From Gammaproteobacteria bacterium (GTDB lineage: Bacteria > Pseudomonadota > Gammaproteobacteria > DSM-19610), in assembly GCA_026197075.1 (NCBI GenBank), contig JAPHQV010000025.1, positions 224,150 to 288,149 on the forward strand: a DNA stretch of 64,000 nucleotides. The letters run 5' to 3'. How positions within the stretch are numbered: position 1 is the stretch's first letter; the number at the start of each line of letters is the position of its first letter. A program made the translations under genes and the position numbers. Shown piece after piece: positions 8,370-18,719 of the stretch. A model generated the notes under the pieces. That model was not told the origin of the DNA, did not search any database, and saw only the letters and a program-made list of their open reading frames with translations.

Positions 8370-9665
8370 ATGAGCGAGAAAAAACTCATCCTGAAGGATC
8401 CCGCCAGCGGGAAAGAACTGGAATTACCGGTGAAGGAAAGCACCATCGGTCCCGGCGCCGTGGATCTCGGCAAGCTCTATCGCAAGCTCGGCTATTTTTC
8501 CTATGATCCGGGCTTCCTCGCCACCGCCAGTTGCGCCAGCCGCATCACCTATATCGACGGCGAGGCAGGCACACTGCTCTATCGCGGCTACCCCATCGAG
8601 CAGCTGGCGGAAAAAAGCACCTTCATCGAGGTGGCCTACCTGCTGATGTACGGAGAGCTGCCCAACCAGGAACAACTGGCCTCTTTCCAGGGCATCATCC
8701 TCCACCACACAATGCTCAACGAGAACCTGAAGAAGTTCTATGGCGGCTTTTACCATGACGCGCACCCGATGGCGGTCATGGTGGGCGTGGTGGGATCACT
8801 TTCGGCTTTCTACCATGATTCCACCGACGTGGAGAACCCGCGTCATCGCGAAATCAGCGCCCAGCGCCTGGTGGCCAAGATGCCCACCATCGCCGCCGCC
8901 GTCTACAAGCGCAGCATCGGCGAGCCCTTCATGTATCCCCGCAATGAACTGAGCTACTGCGGCAACCTGTTGCGCATGATGTTCGGCGTGCCCTGCGAGG
9001 AATACGAGGTCGACCCGCTCATGGAGCGTGCCCTGGATCTGCTGTTCATCCTGCATGCCGACCACGAGCAGAACGCCAGCACCGCAACCGTGCGCCAGGC
9101 GGGCAGTTCCGGCGCCGATCCCTTTGCCTGCGTGGCGGCCGGCATCGCCTCCCTGTGGGGACCGGCGCACGGCGGCGCCAATGAGGCGGTGCTGGACATG
9201 CTGGCCGAGATCGGCGACGTGAAGAACATCCCCAAGTACATCGAGATGGCCAAGGACAAGGAGTCGGGTTTCCGCCTGATGGGCTTCGGCCACCGCGTCT
9301 ACAAGAACTACGACCCGCGCGCCAAGATCATCCGCGACGTCTGCCACCAGCTGTTGAAAAAGATGGGTAACACCCATGACCCCATGTTCGAGCTGGCCCT
9401 GCGGCTGGAGGAGATCGCACTCAGCGACGAGTATTTCATCGAGCGCAAGCTGTATCCCAACGTGGATTTCTATTCCGGGATCATCTATCGGGCCATGGGC
9501 CTGCCGAACAACATGTTCACGGTGATGTTCGCCATCGCCCGCACCGTGGGCTGGGTGGCGCACTGGATGGAGATGATGTCCGATCCGGCCCAGAAGATCG
9601 GCCGACCGCGCCAGGTCTACCTGGGCCCGGGAAAACGCGACTACACCGGCATCGGCCAGCGCTGA
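8370..9665 (+). CDS. gltA: Citrate synthase, type II
   Basis: A 431-residue citrate synthase that condenses acetyl-CoA and oxaloacetate in the TCA cycle. The length and the N-terminal beta domain ([12 protein letters not shown], with the [11 protein letters not shown] region) fit the hexameric, NADH-sensitive type of Gram-negative bacteria. Catalytic regions are visible: [21 protein letters not shown] and [14 protein letters not shown], followed by the aspartate region near [11 protein letters not shown] chose the ATG at 8370 because the longer frame from 8253 reads through a palindromic repeat. Confidence 0.96.
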   Translation: MSEKKLILKDPASGKELELPVKESTIGPGAVDLGKLYRKLGYFSYDPGFLATASCASRITYIDGEAGTLLYRGYPIEQLAEKSTFIEVAYLLMYGELPNQEQLASFQGIILHHTMLNENLKKFYGGFYHDAHPMAVMVGVVGSLSAFYHDSTDVENPRHREISAQRLVAKMPTIAAAVYKRSIGEPFMYPRNELSYCGNLLRMMFGVPCEEYEVDPLMERALDLLFILHADHEQNASTATVRQAGSSGADPFACVAAGIASLWGPAHGGANEAVLDMLAEIGDVKNIPKYIEMAKDKESGFRLMGFGHRVYKNYDPRAKIIRDVCHQLLKKMGNTHDPMFELALRLEEIALSDEYFIERKLYPNVDFYSGIIYRAMGLPNNMFTVMFAIARTVGWVAHWMEMMSDPAQKIGRPRQVYLGPGKRDYTGIGQR

Positions 9666-9684
9666 TCCGGCCGCTCCAAAGCGT

Positions 9685-9776
9685 TGGGGTCAGGTCTTGC
9701 AATCCAGCACGAGTGGCAGGCAGGGTAGATAATATACCGTCACCAGGCTCGTGCTGGATTGCAAGACCTGACCCCA
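9685..9776. repeat. Long perfect inverted repeat downstream of gltA
   Basis: 29-bp perfect arms at 9685-9713 and 9748-9776, starting TGGGGTCAGGTCTTGC and ending in the reverse complement GCAAGACCTGACCCCA, with a 34-base spacer. It lies between convergent gltA and the minus-strand gene at 9806. It may act as a bidirectional terminator or be a remnant of a REP/RAYT-type miniature element; no transposase is present. Confidence 0.85.
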
Positions 9777-9805
9777 GCTTCTCCGGTTTCACCTTGAGGT
9801 CGCTC

Positions 9806-10444
9806 CTACGGGGTGGATTCCGGTCCCTGTTCCCATTCCTGCGCGAGCAATTCCTCCACCCGGGCCAGGCTGGCGCGTTCCATGGGCCGGCCATTCACGG
9901 GGCTGAGGGGCGCCTGGCGGATGCCGTTGGCAGGGAAGATCAGCGCCTCGATGGTCTGTTCGCCAGCCAGGAACCGCACCGAAGGGATGTCGCCGCTGGT
10001 TTCCCGGTTCAGGCGCAGGCGTCGCAGGCCCACCTCAAAGGGAATGCCGGCCCCCATCAGGAACAGATTCACTTCTTCCGGTGCGTCGACAAACAGGTGC
10101 AGGTTCACGTCCGAATGGGCGCCGGCCGTGCCGGTCAACACCGAGCCTGCCAGGCGCGGCTCGAAGGGTGCGAAGAAACGCATGGCCTGCACCGCGGCCT
10201 CGCGCAGCCGCCGCAACTGCTCCGCCCCTTCCGCGCCCAGGAACAGGCGCTGGTAATCCTGCAGGGCTTCCTCGATCTCCTTGTTGCGGGGCATGTTCTG
10301 GGTATTGGGGGCGCCGAGGCGTTCGGCGGCCTTGCGCTTGGCGGTGAAGAAATTCTGTACCCCTTCCTCGGCCATGAGCCGCGCGGCCTCCTGGGCGAGG
10401 CGCTGGCGCATATGCTTGTCCTTGGTGGGGATGCGGATGGCCAT
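9806..10444 (-). CDS. Nucleotidyltransferase-like protein of unknown function
   Basis: A 212-residue protein starting MAIRIPTKDKHMRQRLAQ. The first 90 residues are helical and basic. A segment near residue 120, GSVLTGTAGAHSDVNLHLF, has the shape of a pol-beta nucleotidyltransferase motif (GS followed by D-x-[DN]) but the second acidic residue is replaced by asparagine, so catalysis is doubtful. I do not recognise a named family. It lies 17 bases after the PBP1a gene on the same strand and may be cotranscribed. The longer upstream frame overlaps PBP1a and is not used. Confidence 0.65.
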   Translation of the reverse strand: MAIRIPTKDKHMRQRLAQEAARLMAEEGVQNFFTAKRKAAERLGAPNTQNMPRNKEIEEALQDYQRLFLGAEGAEQLRRLREAAVQAMRFFAPFEPRLAGSVLTGTAGAHSDVNLHLFVDAPEEVNLFLMGAGIPFEVGLRRLRLNRETSGDIPSVRFLAGEQTIEALIFPANGIRQAPLSPVNGRPMERASLARVEELLAQEWEQGPESTP

Positions 10445-10461
10445 GGCTGCGGGATGGATTC

Positions 10462-12936
10462 CTAGAACAGGGGTTCGGATTCGGGGGCGCCGGACTCGGT
10501 TGTATCCGGGGCCTGGTTCTCCTCCGCCATCTGCCGGGGTGCCTCGTCCAGCCGGAAGGTTTCGAACAGGGTGTTGGTCTGGCCCGGGGCCGGCAGCAGG
10601 CCGGTGGATGGGTCGATGCGCACCGTGACCAGCCCCTCCGGGGGCGGCTGCAGTGCGCTTGGCACCCCGCGCAGGGCGGTCTCCATATAGGCGATCCACA
10701 TGGGCAGGGCTGCGCGGCCACCGGTCTCCCCGCTGCCCAGGGGTTGCAGCTGGTCGAAACCGATCCAGGTGGTGGTGACCAGGGCGGCGTTGTAGCCACA
10801 GAACCAGGCGTCGCGCTGGTCGTTGGTGGTGCCGGTCTTGCCGGCCAGGTCACCACGGCCCAGGGCACGGGCCTGGCGTCCGGTACCTTGCTGGATCACG
10901 TCCTGCATCATGGAGGTCATCAGGTAGGCATTCTGGGGGCTCAGCACCCGGGGTGCCGGCAATGGGGCCGGGGTCTCGGCCACGGGATCAGTTTGCTCGT
11001 CGAGGGGCAAGGGACTTGCCTCCACCTGGTCTTCCGCGGGTAACGTGGCGCCGTCGAGTTGCAGGTTCGATTGTTCCAGGCAGGCCTCGTCACAGACCAC
11101 CCGGGGGCGCGTCGCCTCCAGCAATTCACCCTCGGCGTCCAGCACCCGCTCGATCAGGTAGGGCTCGACCAGGTACCCGCCGTTGGCGAACACGGCATAG
11201 CCACGCGCCATCTCCAGGGGCGTGGTGGTGCCGCTGCCCAGGGCCAGGGACAGGTTGCGGGGCAGGCTGGCGGTCTCGAAGCCGAAGCGCCGGGCATGTT
11301 CGATGGCGAAAGCGGGGCCGATGCTTTGCAGCAGGCGCACCGACACCAGGTTGCGGGAGTGGGTGAGGGCCTCGCGCAGACGCGTGGGGCCATAGAAGCG
11401 CCCACTGTAGTTGACGGGACGCCAGGTGGTTTCCAGCGCCGGGTCGTCGAACACCACCGGTGCGTCGTTGATGATGCTGGCGGTGCTGAAGCCGCGCTCC
11501 AGGCCGGCGGAATAGATGAAGGGCTTGAAGCTGGAGCCGGGCTGACGCTCGGCCTGCACGGCCCGGTTGAACTTGCTGCGGGAAAAATCGAAACCACCCA
11601 CCAGCGCGACCAGGGCGCCATCGCCAGGCAGCAGGGACACCAGGGCCCCTTCCACTTCGGGCACCTGTGCCAGTTGCCACTCGCCGGCCGCGCCCTCCCG
11701 CAGGCGGATGATATCGCCTGCCTGGAGTACATCGGCCGGCCGGGTCGGGGCCGCGCCGCGCTGGTTGGCGCTCACGAATGGGCGTGCCCAGCGCATGCCT
11801 TCCCAGGCCAGTTCCAGCAATCCCAGGTCGCTGCTGAAGACCCGGACCCCCTCGTCGTTCACCGCCAGTACCAGTCCCGCCGGCAGGCCGCCCACGGGGG
11901 GATGATCGAGCAGCAGGGCGCGCCAGTGGAATTCATCGCCCTCCGCATCCAGTTCCAGCCGCGCTTCCGGGCCGCGGTAGCCATGGCGCTGGTCGTAGTC
12001 CAGCAGGGCGTCGCGCAGGGCGCGGGTGGCGGCTTCCTGGCGCGGGCCTTCCAGGGTGGTGTAGACCTGGTAGCCGGAGGTATAGACCTCGGGTCCATAA
12101 CGGCTGACCATCTCGGTGCGGACCATTTCCGCGGCATAGCCCGCTTCCAGCTCCGCCGCCTTGGCGTGCAGGCGGGCGTTGTCAGGGGTCTCGATGGCGG
12201 CCCGGTATTCCGCCGCGTCGATGGCGCCCAGCTGGTACATGCGCGAGAGCACGTAGTTGCGGCGCACCTCTGCCTGGCGGGGATTGCTCACAGGGTTGTC
12301 GCGCGAGGGCGCCTTCGGCAGGCCGGCGATCATGGCGATCTGGGGCAGGGTCAGCTGGTCCAGCGTGGCACCGTAGTAGACCTCCGCGGCCGCTCCGACC
12401 CCGTAGGCACGGTGGCCCAGAAAAATCTTGTTCAGGTACAGGGCAAGGATTTCTTCCTTGCTGAAGTTGCGTTCGATGCGCAAGGCGAGGAATATTTCCG
12501 TGATCTTGCGCAGGTAGGATTTTTCCGCGCTGAGGAAGTAATTGCGGGCCACCTGCATGGTAATGGTGCTGCCGCCCTGGCGCTTCTCGCCAGTGCGGGC
12601 CAGCTCCAGGCCGGCGCGCAGAATGCCCTGGTAGTCGACGCCGGGATGCTGGAAAAAGCGGTCATCCTCGGCGCCCAGGAAGGCCTGGACCATCAGCGGC
12701 GGGATGGCCTCATAGGCCACCGGGGTACGGCGTTGCTCGCCGAATTCCGCCAGCAGGAGGCCATCGCGGCTGTAGACCCGCAGCGGAACCTGCAGCTTGA
12801 TATCGCGCAGCTCTTCAGTGTCGGGCAAGTCGGACGCCACATACAGGTAGGCGCCGGCCACGGCGAACAGCACGGCAGTGAGCAGGCCGAAGGCGGAGGC
12901 CAGGGCCAGGCGAAGCAGGAGCAACCAGGATTTCAT
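10462..12936 (-). CDS. mrcA: Penicillin-binding protein 1A, bifunctional
   Basis: An 824-residue class A PBP. An N-terminal membrane anchor (residues 7-30) is followed by the glycosyltransferase domain with EDDRFFQHPGVDYQG near residue 90 and the GGSTITMQ and KEEILALYLN motifs. The transpeptidase has the serine motif SSFK near residue 466, SRN near 525 and KTGT near 700. An OB-like insert lies between the domains. The enzyme polymerises and crosslinks peptidoglycan in the periplasm. It is divergent from pilM, the usual arrangement in pseudomonads and relatives. The C-terminus ends in an acidic, proline-rich tail. Confidence 0.95.
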   Translation of the reverse strand: MKSWLLLLRLALASAFGLLTAVLFAVAGAYLYVASDLPDTEELRDIKLQVPLRVYSRDGLLLAEFGEQRRTPVAYEAIPPLMVQAFLGAEDDRFFQHPGVDYQGILRAGLELARTGEKRQGGSTITMQVARNYFLSAEKSYLRKITEIFLALRIERNFSKEEILALYLNKIFLGHRAYGVGAAAEVYYGATLDQLTLPQIAMIAGLPKAPSRDNPVSNPRQAEVRRNYVLSRMYQLGAIDAAEYRAAIETPDNARLHAKAAELEAGYAAEMVRTEMVSRYGPEVYTSGYQVYTTLEGPRQEAATRALRDALLDYDQRHGYRGPEARLELDAEGDEFHWRALLLDHPPVGGLPAGLVLAVNDEGVRVFSSDLGLLELAWEGMRWARPFVSANQRGAAPTRPADVLQAGDIIRLREGAAGEWQLAQVPEVEGALVSLLPGDGALVALVGGFDFSRSKFNRAVQAERQPGSSFKPFIYSAGLERGFSTASIINDAPVVFDDPALETTWRPVNYSGRFYGPTRLREALTHSRNLVSVRLLQSIGPAFAIEHARRFGFETASLPRNLSLALGSGTTTPLEMARGYAVFANGGYLVEPYLIERVLDAEGELLEATRPRVVCDEACLEQSNLQLDGATLPAEDQVEASPLPLDEQTDPVAETPAPLPAPRVLSPQNAYLMTSMMQDVIQQGTGRQARALGRGDLAGKTGTTNDQRDAWFCGYNAALVTTTWIGFDQLQPLGSGETGGRAALPMWIAYMETALRGVPSALQPPPEGLVTVRIDPSTGLLPAPGQTNTLFETFRLDEAPRQMAEENQAPDTTESGAPESEPLF

Positions 12937-13050
12937 CTATTTGGGCAGCTTGTGATGGGGTTCAACAAAGAGGGAACGTTTCCCGTTAAACTTAACTATA
13001 AATCGTCCGATACAGGGAATCGAGCCCTGCGTGCAGGACGAAGCCATTGG

Positions 13051-13079
13051 TTGACAACCAGTTGGAGTTGTCATCTAAT
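13051..13079 (+). promoter_or_regulatory. Sigma-70 type promoter for pilMNOPQ with an internal palindrome
   Basis: TTGACA at 13051-13056, a 17-base spacer and TCTAAT at 13074-13079 give a near-consensus promoter 53 bases before the pilM GTG. The inverted repeat TGACAAC (13052-13058) and GTTGTCA (13067-13073) lies across the -35 and spacer, a position expected for a repressor site. The regulator is not identifiable. Confidence 0.65.
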
Positions 13080-13104
13080 CCGGTGGAACACCTATGGGTA
13101 TTAA

Positions 13105-14202
<1,098 letters not shown>

Positions 14203-14203
14203 T

Positions 14204-14776
14204 ATGGCACACATCAACCTCTTACCCTGGCGCGAGGAGCTGCGCAAGCAGCGACAGAAGGAATTCGTCACCATGGCCGCCCTGGGGGTCGTGTTCGCGG
14301 TGGCCATCTGGGGCCTGGTGCACATGCAGATGCTGAATCGCATCGACGCCCAGAACCAGCGCAACGCCTACCTGGAACAGCAGATCAAGGTCCTGGACGG
14401 CAAGATCGCCAAGATCCAGGAAATCGACAAGACCCGGGCCAACCTGCTGGCGCGCATGAACATCATCCAGCAGCTGCAGAGCAGCCGCCCGGAGAGCGTA
14501 CACCTGATGGACCAACTGGTGCGGACCCTGCCCGATGGCGTGCACCTTACCAGCATCAAGCAGGCGGCTACCGCGCTCACCCTGGTGGGCCAGGCCCAGT
14601 CCAATGCCCGCGTGTCCGCCTATATGCGCAACATCGACAGCTCCGAGTGGATGACCAGTCCGCGGCTGGATTTCATCCAGACCCGCGAGGTCAATCGGCA
14701 GCGCGTGGCTGAGTTCACTCTGCGGGCGGCGCAGGTACGCGCCCAGGCTGCCACGGACGGGGAGGCGGCACAATGA
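14204..14776 (+). CDS. pilN: Type IV pilus inner-membrane protein PilN
   Basis: A 190-residue bitopic protein. It starts MAHINLLPWRE, containing the INLLPW motif that docks into PilM, followed by a single transmembrane segment (about residues 24-42) and a periplasmic coiled coil plus ferredoxin-like domain. PilN pairs with PilO in the alignment subcomplex. One base separates it from pilM and it overlaps pilO by four bases. Confidence 0.95.
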   Translation: MAHINLLPWREELRKQRQKEFVTMAALGVVFAVAIWGLVHMQMLNRIDAQNQRNAYLEQQIKVLDGKIAKIQEIDKTRANLLARMNIIQQLQSSRPESVHLMDQLVRTLPDGVHLTSIKQAATALTLVGQAQSNARVSAYMRNIDSSEWMTSPRLDFIQTREVNRQRVAEFTLRAAQVRAQAATDGEAAQ

Positions 14777-15360
14777 AGCTAGAGGACATCAACAATCTCG
14801 ATTTCAACAACATCGGGAGCTGGCCGGCCGCGGGGCGTGCCGTACTCATCGGCCTGCTGATCGTCGTGGTCCTGTTCCTTGGCTATTGGTTCGACGTCAA
14901 GGATCAGGTCCAGTCCCTGGAAGCGGCCGAACGCAAGGAAACGGAGCTGAAGACCACCTTCGAAACCAAGGCTCGCAAGGCCGCCAACCTGGCCGCCTAC
15001 GAGCAGCAGCTGGACGAGATGAAGGAATCCTTCGGCGCCATGCTGCGCCAGTTGCCCAACAAGACCGAGGTGGCGGACCTGCTGGTGGATATTTCCCAGA
15101 CCGGTCTGGCCAGTGGGCTCGAGTTCGATCTGTTCAAGCCGCAGGGCGAAAACCCGCGCGACTTCTACGCCGAGTTGCCCATCAGCATCAAGGTGAAGGG
15201 GCAGTACCACGAGTTCGGCAACTTTGTCAGCGGGCTGGCGGCCTTGCCGCGTATCGTTACCGTACATGACATCGCCATTACACCCCAGCCGGAAGGGGAG
15301 CTGATTATGGACCTGACGGCCAAGACCTACCGCTACCTGGACGACGAGGAGGTTCAGTAA
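14773..15360 (+). CDS. pilO: Type IV pilus inner-membrane protein PilO
   Basis: A 195-residue protein with a cytoplasmic N-terminus (LEDINNLDFNNIGSWP), one membrane segment (about residues 24-41), a coiled coil to residue 90 and a periplasmic domain. It contains the LLVDISQTGLASGLEFDLFKP region typical of PilO. It forms heterodimers with PilN and contacts the PilP lipoprotein. Stop and pilP start share one base (TAATG). Confidence 0.95.
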   Translation: MKLEDINNLDFNNIGSWPAAGRAVLIGLLIVVVLFLGYWFDVKDQVQSLEAAERKETELKTTFETKARKAANLAAYEQQLDEMKESFGAMLRQLPNKTEVADLLVDISQTGLASGLEFDLFKPQGENPRDFYAELPISIKVKGQYHEFGNFVSGLAALPRIVTVHDIAITPQPEGELIMDLTAKTYRYLDDEEVQ

Positions 15361-15902
15361 TGAAGACCTTCCTCCATAATCCCCTGGCAGCGGCCGTGCT
15401 GATGGCGAGCGCGGCGGGACTGGCCGGTTGCGGCGGTGCCAATACCCAGGACCTGGAACAATATGTCCAGGAAGTGAGTGCGCAACAGCCCACGCGTATC
15501 GAGCCCCTGCCCGAATTCAAGCCCTTCGAGACCTTCCTGTACCAGGCCGGGGATCTGCGCAGCCCTTTCCAGCCGATGGATTCAGTGCGGCCTGACCGCC
15601 AGATGGTACAGGAGGGTGGCAGCGGTATCCGACCGGATCTGCAGCGACCACGCGAACCCCTGGAAGAAGCCCCCCTCGATGCCTTGCGCATGGTGGGCAC
15701 ACTGGAGCAGTTCGGTGAATCCTGGGCGCTGGTGCGCATGAACGATGGCACCATCCATCGGGTTCAGCCCGGGAACTATGCCGGGCACAACCATGGCAAG
15801 ATCACTCGCATCACCGAAGATCGCATTGAATTAACCGAAATCATACCCGATGGGCTGGGGGGCTGGCAGGAACGCCAGGCATCTCTGGCACTGAGCGAAT
15901 AA
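15360..15902 (+). CDS. pilP: Type IV pilus lipoprotein PilP
   Basis: A 180-residue lipoprotein. The signal peptide ends in a lipobox LAGC at residues 21-24. A disordered proline-rich segment with the FKPFETFLYQ and LRSPFQP motifs leads to the C-terminal beta domain (LRMVGTLEQFGESWALVRMNDG). PilP connects the PilNO inner-membrane complex to the PilQ secretin. Confidence 0.95.
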   Translation: MKTFLHNPLAAAVLMASAAGLAGCGGANTQDLEQYVQEVSAQQPTRIEPLPEFKPFETFLYQAGDLRSPFQPMDSVRPDRQMVQEGGSGIRPDLQRPREPLEEAPLDALRMVGTLEQFGESWALVRMNDGTIHRVQPGNYAGHNHGKITRITEDRIELTEIIPDGLGGWQERQASLALSE

Positions 15903-15921
15903 TCCCATGGGGGGATCGTAC

Positions 15922-18072
15922 ATGAGCGTTGCAACAAGAAATTCCCGTATCGATCAGTCTGCGGCCCGGAGCGGCTGGCAGGGACGCCTGCAGAACCTCC
16001 TGTGGAGCACTTTGCTGTTGCTGGCCGGTTCCGGCACGGCGCTGGCGGACAATACCATCGAGGCCATCGAGTTCTCCGGCCTGTCCGGCAACCGCGTACA
16101 GATCGTCATGCGCATGAGCCAGCCGCCCCAGGATCCGATGAGTTTCACCATCGATAATCCGGCGCGTATCGCGCTCGATTTCCCGGCCACCACCAGCAAG
16201 CTGGATCGCCGCTCCCAGGACATCGGGGTGGGCGCCGCCAAGAGCATCACCGCGGTGGAGGCCCAGGGCCGCACCCGCGTGGTGGTGAACCTGGTGGAAA
16301 TGGTCTCCTATGAAACCCGCGTGGTGGACAACCAGGTGGTGCTGACCCTGCAGGATGTGGGAGCAGGCAGTGTCGCCAGTGCGCCCGCAAGCACGGCCCC
16401 CGCGCCTTCCCCGGCGACCGCCGGGAAGCCGGCCGCAACCAGCGGTGCGGCCATCAGTAACGTGGACTTCCGTCGCGGCGACCAGGGCGAAGGCCGTATC
16501 GTCGTGACCCTGTCCGATCCCTCCATCAGCGTGGACATGCGCCAGGAAGGCGGCAAGGTGGTCGTGGACTTCATCAACAGCAGCCTGCCGGAGCGCCTGG
16601 AACGACGCCTGGATGTCACGGATTTCGCCACCCCGGTGAAGACCGTGGATACCATCAGTCGTGGCCGCAATGTGCGTATGACCATCGACCCGATCGGTGA
16701 ATATGAACACCTGGCCTACCAGACCGACGACAGGTTCACGGTGGAAATCAAACCCACCACCAAGGAAGAATTGGAAGCCCGTCGACGCGAGGAGTTCGGC
16801 TACACGGGAGAACGCCTGTCGCTGAACTTCCAGGACATCGAGGCGCGCTCCGTACTGCAGTTGCTCGCCGACTTTACCGGCCTGAACATCGTGGTGAGTG
16901 ACACGGTGACCGGCAACCTGACCCTGCGCCTGCGCAATGTGCCCTGGGACCAGGCCCTCGACATCGTCCTCAAGACCAAGGGCCTGGCCATGCGCCAGAC
17001 CGGCAATGTCATGCTGGTGGCGCCGAGCGAGGAAATCAGCGCACGGGAAAAACTCGAGCTGGAGTCCCAGAAGCAGATCAAGGAACTGGCGCCCCTGTAC
17101 TCGGAGTTCGTGCAGGTCAATTATGCCAAGGCCTCCGAGATTTCCGCCCTGCTCAAGGGGGAGGCTGCCGGCCTGACCAGCGAACGCGGTTCCGTGGTGG
17201 TGGATGAACGCACCAATACCCTGCTGATCCAGGACACGGCCCAGAAGCTGGAAGAGATCCGTCGCCTGGTGACGCGCCTGGATATCCCGGTGCGCCAGGT
17301 GCTGATCGAGTCCCGCATCGTCATCGCCAACGATGACTTCGCCAAGGACCTGGGCGTCAAGTTCGGCTTCAGCCACATGGAAACGAATGAGATCAATACC
17401 GCCGTGGGCGGCGCACTGGGCGGTGATCTGGCCGTCAGCCCCGGCTTCGGCTCGACCATCTTCGAGATTCCCGGTGGTAGCGAGAATGAATCCCTGATGG
17501 TGGACCTGCCGGTCACCAACCCGGCCGGCGGCATCAACTTCCTGGCCGGTAAGGTGGGCAGTGGCATCCTGCGCCTCGAGCTGACCGCCATGCAGGCGGA
17601 AGGCAAGGGCGAAGTGATCTCCAGCCCTCGGGTCATTACCTCCAACCAGCAGACGGCGGTGATTCGCCAGGGCGTGGAGATTCCCTACCAGGAGGCCAGC
17701 TCCAGCGGCGCCACCAGCGTCTCCTTCAAGGAAGCCGTGTTGGCCCTGGAAGTCACCCCGCAGATCACCCCCGACGACCGTATCATCATGGATGTGAAGG
17801 TGAACAAGGACAGCGTGGGCCAGGTGTTCGGAGGCGTGCCGAGCATCGATACCCGCGAGGTGAACACCCAGGTGCTGGTGGACAATGGCGAGACCCTGGT
17901 GCTGGGCGGCATCTACGAGCAGACCACCCTCAACGAAGTGGACAAGGTGCCGTTGTTCGGCGACCTGCCAGGGGTGGGCTGGATGTTCCGTACCAAGCGC
18001 GACCTGGACGAGAAGTCAGAACTGCTGATCTTCGTGACCCCGCGGATCGTCAAGGACAAGTTGAACCTCTGA
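15922..18072 (+). CDS. pilQ: Type IV pilus secretin PilQ
   Basis: About 716 residues. After a signal peptide (cleavage near GTALADN) come two AMIN domains (about residues 50-140 and 190-290) that bind peptidoglycan, then secretin N-domains (LSLNFQDIEARSVLQLLADFTGLNI near 310) and the C-terminal secretin beta barrel with the VPLFGDLPGVGWMFR signature near residue 680. It forms the outer-membrane pore for the pilus. The ATG at 15922 has a GGGGGA site; an in-frame ATG at 15907 is the alternative. Confidence 0.95.
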   Translation: MSVATRNSRIDQSAARSGWQGRLQNLLWSTLLLLAGSGTALADNTIEAIEFSGLSGNRVQIVMRMSQPPQDPMSFTIDNPARIALDFPATTSKLDRRSQDIGVGAAKSITAVEAQGRTRVVVNLVEMVSYETRVVDNQVVLTLQDVGAGSVASAPASTAPAPSPATAGKPAATSGAAISNVDFRRGDQGEGRIVVTLSDPSISVDMRQEGGKVVVDFINSSLPERLERRLDVTDFATPVKTVDTISRGRNVRMTIDPIGEYEHLAYQTDDRFTVEIKPTTKEELEARRREEFGYTGERLSLNFQDIEARSVLQLLADFTGLNIVVSDTVTGNLTLRLRNVPWDQALDIVLKTKGLAMRQTGNVMLVAPSEEISAREKLELESQKQIKELAPLYSEFVQVNYAKASEISALLKGEAAGLTSERGSVVVDERTNTLLIQDTAQKLEEIRRLVTRLDIPVRQVLIESRIVIANDDFAKDLGVKFGFSHMETNEINTAVGGALGGDLAVSPGFGSTIFEIPGGSENESLMVDLPVTNPAGGINFLAGKVGSGILRLELTAMQAEGKGEVISSPRVITSNQQTAVIRQGVEIPYQEASSSGATSVSFKEAVLALEVTPQITPDDRIIMDVKVNKDSVGQVFGGVPSIDTREVNTQVLVDNGETLVLGGIYEQTTLNEVDKVPLFGDLPGVGWMFRTKRDLDEKSELLIFVTPRIVKDKLNL

Positions 18073-18104
18073 TTGCTTGCCTGTAGACACGGTTTCTGGC
18101 ATAC

Positions 18105-18130
18105 CTGCCCGGCATGAATATGCCGGGCAG
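18105..18130 (+). other. Hairpin across the aroK start codon
   Basis: 11-bp perfect stem CTGCCCGGCAT (18105-18115) and ATGCCGGGCAG (18120-18130), GAAT loop, followed by TTTGTTT. It could be a weak intrinsic terminator for the pil operon or a structure that hides the aroK start, which lies in it (ATG at 18114 and 18120). Confidence 0.6.
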
Positions 18131-18650
18131 TTTGTTTCTGGTCGGTCCCATGGGGGCCGGCAAATCCACCATCGGCCGCCAGCTCGCCAAATCCCTGTCC
18201 CGGACCTTCCTCGACAGCGACAAGGAGGTGGAGGACCGTACCGGGGTGGGTATCCCCCTGATCTTCGAGCTGGAAGGCGAGGCCGGTTTTCGCGCCCGGG
18301 AGCGGGCGGTGATCGACGACCTCAGCCAACGCACCGATATCGTGCTCGCCACCGGCGGCGGGGCCGTGCTGGACGCGGACAACCGCCACCACCTCCGCAG
18401 CCGCGGCCAGGTGATCTACCTGCGTACCTCGGTGGACCAGCAGCTCGCCCGCACCGCCCGTGACCGCAATCGTCCCCTGTTGCAGACGGACGATCCCCGT
18501 GCCCGGCTCGAGGAGCTGATGCGCACGCGCGAACCCCTGTACCGGGAAGTGGCCCACCATGTCATCGATACCGACGGCCGCCGGGTGCGGGAGGTGGTGG
18601 AGGACATCCTGCGCCTGATCCGGGAGGATGCGCCAAAGCCGGGGAGCTGA
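18114..18650 (+). CDS. aroK: Shikimate kinase
   Basis: A 178-residue P-loop kinase that phosphorylates shikimate with ATP in the chorismate pathway. Walker A is GPMGAGKST near residue 12, the shikimate-binding DSDKEVEDRTG lies near residue 35, and the ATGGGAVLD and RDRNRPLLQT segments form the substrate site and lid. It stands 41 bases after pilQ and is followed by aroB, as in many gammaproteobacteria. Two nearby ATGs (18114 and 18120) are both possible starts and both lie in a hairpin. Confidence 0.95.
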   Translation: MNMPGSLFLVGPMGAGKSTIGRQLAKSLSRTFLDSDKEVEDRTGVGIPLIFELEGEAGFRARERAVIDDLSQRTDIVLATGGGAVLDADNRHHLRSRGQVIYLRTSVDQQLARTARDRNRPLLQTDDPRARLEELMRTREPLYREVAHHVIDTDGRRVREVVEDILRLIREDAPKPGS

Positions 18651-18719
18651 CATCGCCATTCCTGTCGCGCCGCGCGCTCCCTGATACAATGCCCCGAACC
18701 CGTGCCACATGACCAGGAT

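Noticed and set aside
10462..13104. Long plus-strand frame opposite the PBP1a gene (11059-13104)
   Set aside because: It is a shadow of the minus-strand gene with glycine- and glutamine-rich, motif-free translation.
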